The position numbers and the translations under genes were made by a program. Shown here piece after piece: positions 61,889 through 64,000 of a DNA stretch of 64,000 bases; within the stretch, counting starts at the first letter, position 1, and every line of letters begins with the position of its first letter. Under the pieces are notes generated by a model that had not been told where the DNA came from, did no database searches, and saw only the letters and a program-made list of their open reading frames with translations. The stretch covers positions 992,001 to 1,056,000 of the forward strand of contig JACJYO010000001.1 of the NCBI GenBank assembly GCA_020636075.1, in the 5' to 3' direction. This DNA is from Lewinellaceae bacterium. GTDB lineage: Bacteria > Bacteroidota > Bacteroidia > Chitinophagales > Saprospiraceae.

Positions 61889-62797
61889 ATGCGCAAGCAG
61901 TTGAAACATATGGTCATCAAGGCGCTCCGGTATTCCGGGGTACCGTTTTTGTTCCGCGAAATCATTCAGCGGAACAAGGTCACCATTTTGTGCCTGCACG
62001 ATATGCACCCGGATATTGCGGAGCGGGCTTTTGACTACCTGAGCCGGCATTACAACATTATCAGCCTGAATGATTTTTTAAAAGCCCGCCTGGCCGCTGA
62101 TTCTGCCGCATTGCCTCCAAAAGCTTTGGTAATTACTTTCGACGACGGACATCTGGGGAATTACGATTTGCTACCGTTGTTGGAAGCGCGCAAAATCCCG
62201 GTAACCATTTTTCTCTGCGCCGGCATTGTGGATACCAACCGGCACTACTGGTTCAATTTCAAACACCCTGACATTGATAAAGAAGCACTCAAGCGCGTAC
62301 CGAACCGGGAGCGCTTGCGGCGGCTGGCCAAGGCAGGTTTTTTCCCGGAGCAGGAGTTTTCCCGCCCCGAGGCAATGAACCGCCGACAAATTGAAGCCAT
62401 GAAGCCGGTGGTGAATTTTCAGGGACACACGGTGTTGCATCCTTGTCTGCCTCAATGCACCGATGCGGAAGCCCGCCAGGAAATTGAGGCCGGGCGTCAG
62501 CTCCTCGAAGAAAATTTCGGCCTGTCGGTCAACGCAATTGCCTACCCGAACGGCGACTATTCAGACCGAGATGTCCAACTCGTTCGGGCAGCCGGCTACC
62601 AATTGGGCCTCACTGTCGACTTTGGTTTTAACACCCTGAAAACAGATCCATTCAAACTTAAACGCCTGAGCATAGGCGATACAGACAATCCCGACACCAT
62701 TGCGCTTAAAGCCAGCGGTGCATGGGCATTTTTTAAAACCCGGAACGGCGCCCGGCAAGGGTATGGCTGGCAACGGGCAAACACCCTTGAAAATTGA
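61889..62797 (+). CDS. Polysaccharide deacetylase (NodB-like)
   Basis: A 302-residue protein, second deacetylase of the locus. The NodB motifs are ITFDDGH (D85/D86), GHTVLHP and AIAYPNGDYSDRDV. The start KHMVIKALRYSGVPFLFREI is an amphipathic/basic region without a cleavable signal; activity on a membrane-associated, cytosolic glycan lipid is possible. It could remove an N-acetyl group so that another acyl or aminoacyl group can be placed by the neighbouring transferases (inference). It starts 3 bases after asnB. Confidence 0.85.
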   Translation: MRKQLKHMVIKALRYSGVPFLFREIIQRNKVTILCLHDMHPDIAERAFDYLSRHYNIISLNDFLKARLAADSAALPPKALVITFDDGHLGNYDLLPLLEARKIPVTIFLCAGIVDTNRHYWFNFKHPDIDKEALKRVPNRERLRRLAKAGFFPEQEFSRPEAMNRRQIEAMKPVVNFQGHTVLHPCLPQCTDAEARQEIEAGRQLLEENFGLSVNAIAYPNGDYSDRDVQLVRAAGYQLGLTVDFGFNTLKTDPFKLKRLSIGDTDNPDTIALKASGAWAFFKTRNGARQGYGWQRANTLEN

Positions 62798-62810
62798 AAA
62801 TCATACCGGT

Positions 62811-63842
62811 ATGCAAATAAAACTCTATACCCAATACGATCAGTTGAAGCAAGATGCCGTATACAACGATTTCAAGCATTTTGTAGAAGAAACGCCGGAG
62901 GGCAACTTTTTCCAAACGGCTGATTTCTTTGAGTTTATCGACGATGTGGAGGGCTACCTGCCATTCCTGCTTGTGGCTACGGATGGGGGCGGCAACATTG
63001 CCGGCAGCGTGCTTGGCGTGTTTCAGTCGAATGGCAATGGCGTGAAATCCTGGTTGTCGCGTCGCCTGATTGTTTGGGGAGGCCCCTTGCTGGGTGAAAA
63101 TTCTTTGGTTGAAAAACAAGAGCTGGCAAGAAAGTTGTTGAATGAAATTCAGAAGCATGCCCAGGGGAAGGCGATATTTATCGAATTCCGTAATTTCTTC
63201 GACACCTCCCACTTGCAAGGTGTTTTTGAGGCCGCCGGCTTTCTGTTTAAGCCACATCTGAATTATCTCGTCAAAACAGACGACGAGCCGGCAGTCAAAA
63301 AACGCATGAGCAGCAACCGGACGCGACAGCTCAAGTCCAGCCAGAAACTCGGCGCTACCATTGCCGAGGCGGCATCGGAACAAGAGGTCATGGATTTTTA
63401 CCGCATCCTGCAGAAACTGTACAAGGAGAAGGTAAAAAAACCGCTTCCACATCTTAATCTGTTTTTAAAATTCTGGCATTCCGCCCTGGCTAAAATTTTT
63501 GTAGTCAAATACGAAGGTCAGGTTGTCGGTGGCATTGCCTGCCCGGTTTACCGCAACAAAGTCATTTACGAATGGTATGTCTGCGGCGAAGACGGCCAGG
63601 TCAAGGGATTAAATCCCAGCGTTTTGGCCACCTGGGCGCCGATTGAATATGGCATCAAACACGGTTTTGATCATTTCGATTTCATGGGCGCCGGCAAACC
63701 GGATGAAGACTATGGCGTGCGCGACTTCAAAGCCCGCTTCGGCGGCGAGGAAGTGTGTTTCGGGCGCTATGAAATGGTGCTCAACAAGCCCCTTTACCAG
63801 GTTGGGAAAATCGGATTGAAAATCTATCAAAGCATAAAATAA
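62811..63842 (+). CDS. FemAB-like (peptidyl/aminoacyl-transferase family) GNAT
   Basis: A 343-residue protein from the ATG at 62811; the frame extends upstream into the deacetylase gene but MQIKLYTQYDQL is a natural N-terminus. It shows GNFFQTADFFEFIDDVEGY, FIEFRNFFDTS, SSNRTRQLKSSQKLGATIAEA, and the C-terminal VVGGIACPVYRNKVIYEWYVCGEDGQVKGLNPSVLATWAPIEY with DFMGAGKPDEDYGVRDFKARFGGE. This is the layout of FemX/FemAB-like proteins in exopolysaccharide clusters. They transfer aminoacyl groups in cell-wall synthesis; the acyl donor here is unknown. Confidence 0.82.
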   Translation: MQIKLYTQYDQLKQDAVYNDFKHFVEETPEGNFFQTADFFEFIDDVEGYLPFLLVATDGGGNIAGSVLGVFQSNGNGVKSWLSRRLIVWGGPLLGENSLVEKQELARKLLNEIQKHAQGKAIFIEFRNFFDTSHLQGVFEAAGFLFKPHLNYLVKTDDEPAVKKRMSSNRTRQLKSSQKLGATIAEAASEQEVMDFYRILQKLYKEKVKKPLPHLNLFLKFWHSALAKIFVVKYEGQVVGGIACPVYRNKVIYEWYVCGEDGQVKGLNPSVLATWAPIEYGIKHGFDHFDFMGAGKPDEDYGVRDFKARFGGEEVCFGRYEMVLNKPLYQVGKIGLKIYQSIK

Positions 63843-63869
63843 GGAACCACAAAACCATACTTACACACT

Positions 63870-64000
63870 ATGAGAATTATTATTGACATCGGTCACCCAG
63901 GGCACGTACACCTGTTCAAACATGTGGCACACATGCTGGTAAATCAGGGAGCAGAGGTGCTGTTTACGGCCCGGGACAAAGAATTTGAGCTCGATCTGTT
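63870..64000 (+). CDS. DUF354 family protein, N-terminal fragment (glycosyltransferase-like)
   Basis: The first 43 codons are visible before the window ends. The sequence MRIIIDIGHPGHVHLFKHVAHML and EVLFTARDKEFEL matches the start of DUF354 proteins, GT-B-like putative glycosyltransferases common in surface-polysaccharide loci. It starts 27 bases after the FemAB-like gene, so the locus continues to the right. Confidence 0.75.
   Translation, partial: MRIIIDIGHPGHVHLFKHVAHMLVNQGAEVLFTARDKEFELDL

Noticed and set aside
52652..63842. Exosortase/PEP-CTERM-type exopolysaccharide system (FemAB, AsnB and deacetylase genes are typical there)
   Set aside because: No exosortase or PEP-CTERM gene is seen, and the locus has Wzx, Wzy and Wzc; it could still lie outside the window.

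Overview
The window reads as a chromosomal segment of a Bacteroidota bacterium, most likely of the Saprospiria (Haliscomenobacter/Lewinella-like). The reasons are type IX secretion (T9SS) C-terminal sorting domains on several secreted proteins, SprB-type repeats, a DUF1501/DUF1800 pair, a HYC_CC_PP protein in front of a CusA pump, TAnnTTTG promoter boxes and a general lack of Shine-Dalgarno sequences. This placement is inference from gene content. I saw no rRNA, tRNA, CRISPR array or transposase gene.

Layout. (1) 1-8,000, mostly minus strand: the end of a DUF3570 outer-membrane protein; a small operon of two SDR-superfamily oxidoreductases, a secreted START-domain protein, a VTT/DedA-type membrane protein and a small membrane protein; a second copy of that small membrane protein; a haem-binding protein; and a secreted beta-propeller protein. 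(2) 8,160-21,000, plus strand: a copper/heavy-metal efflux island with HYC_CC_PP protein, CusA, TolC-like CusC, CusB, a metal-binding lipoprotein, an MgtC/DUF4010 membrane protein, an AraC regulator with a CxxC metal-binding-like N-terminus, and a CopA P-type ATPase. (3) 21,000-38,250: T9SS cargo proteins, a lone glycosyltransferase, a di-haem oxidoreductase-Rieske-porin operon, a TonB-dependent receptor-like barrel, the DUF1501/DUF1800 pair, and a 1.46-kilo-residue SprB-repeat protein. (4) 38,360-64,000 (runs off the right edge): a Wzx/Wzy-type surface-polysaccharide locus of more than 20 genes on the plus strand.

The polysaccharide locus contains genes for a 2,3-diacetamido-uronic acid (WbpB/WbpD types), a CDP-6-deoxyhexose branch (RfbF, RfbG, 3,5-epimerase, DegT aminotransferase, NeuD-type acetyltransferase), a Wzc tyrosine kinase, flippase, polymerase, several glycosyltransferases and two deacetylases. 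It also holds an unusual concentration of amide-forming enzymes: a canonical AsnB, a degenerate AsnB-like protein, an ATP-grasp ligase, two tandem CelD-like GNATs and a FemAB-like transferase. I infer a glycan heavily modified by amide or aminoacyl groups.

The most unusual DNA-level signal is a set of inverted-repeat elements scattered between (and once inside) genes. Three copies (23,430; 27,609; 47,812) belong to one family: a conserved 88-89 bp core with ends TGGTTCACCT/AGGTGAACCA, flanked by inverted arrays of a 7-bp unit (CGTAAAT) whose number differs between copies. Other, unrelated-sequence elements share the same arm-core-arm plan. A related short palindrome lies in frame inside rfbG. 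Four elements sit at gene or module boundaries of the sugar cluster.
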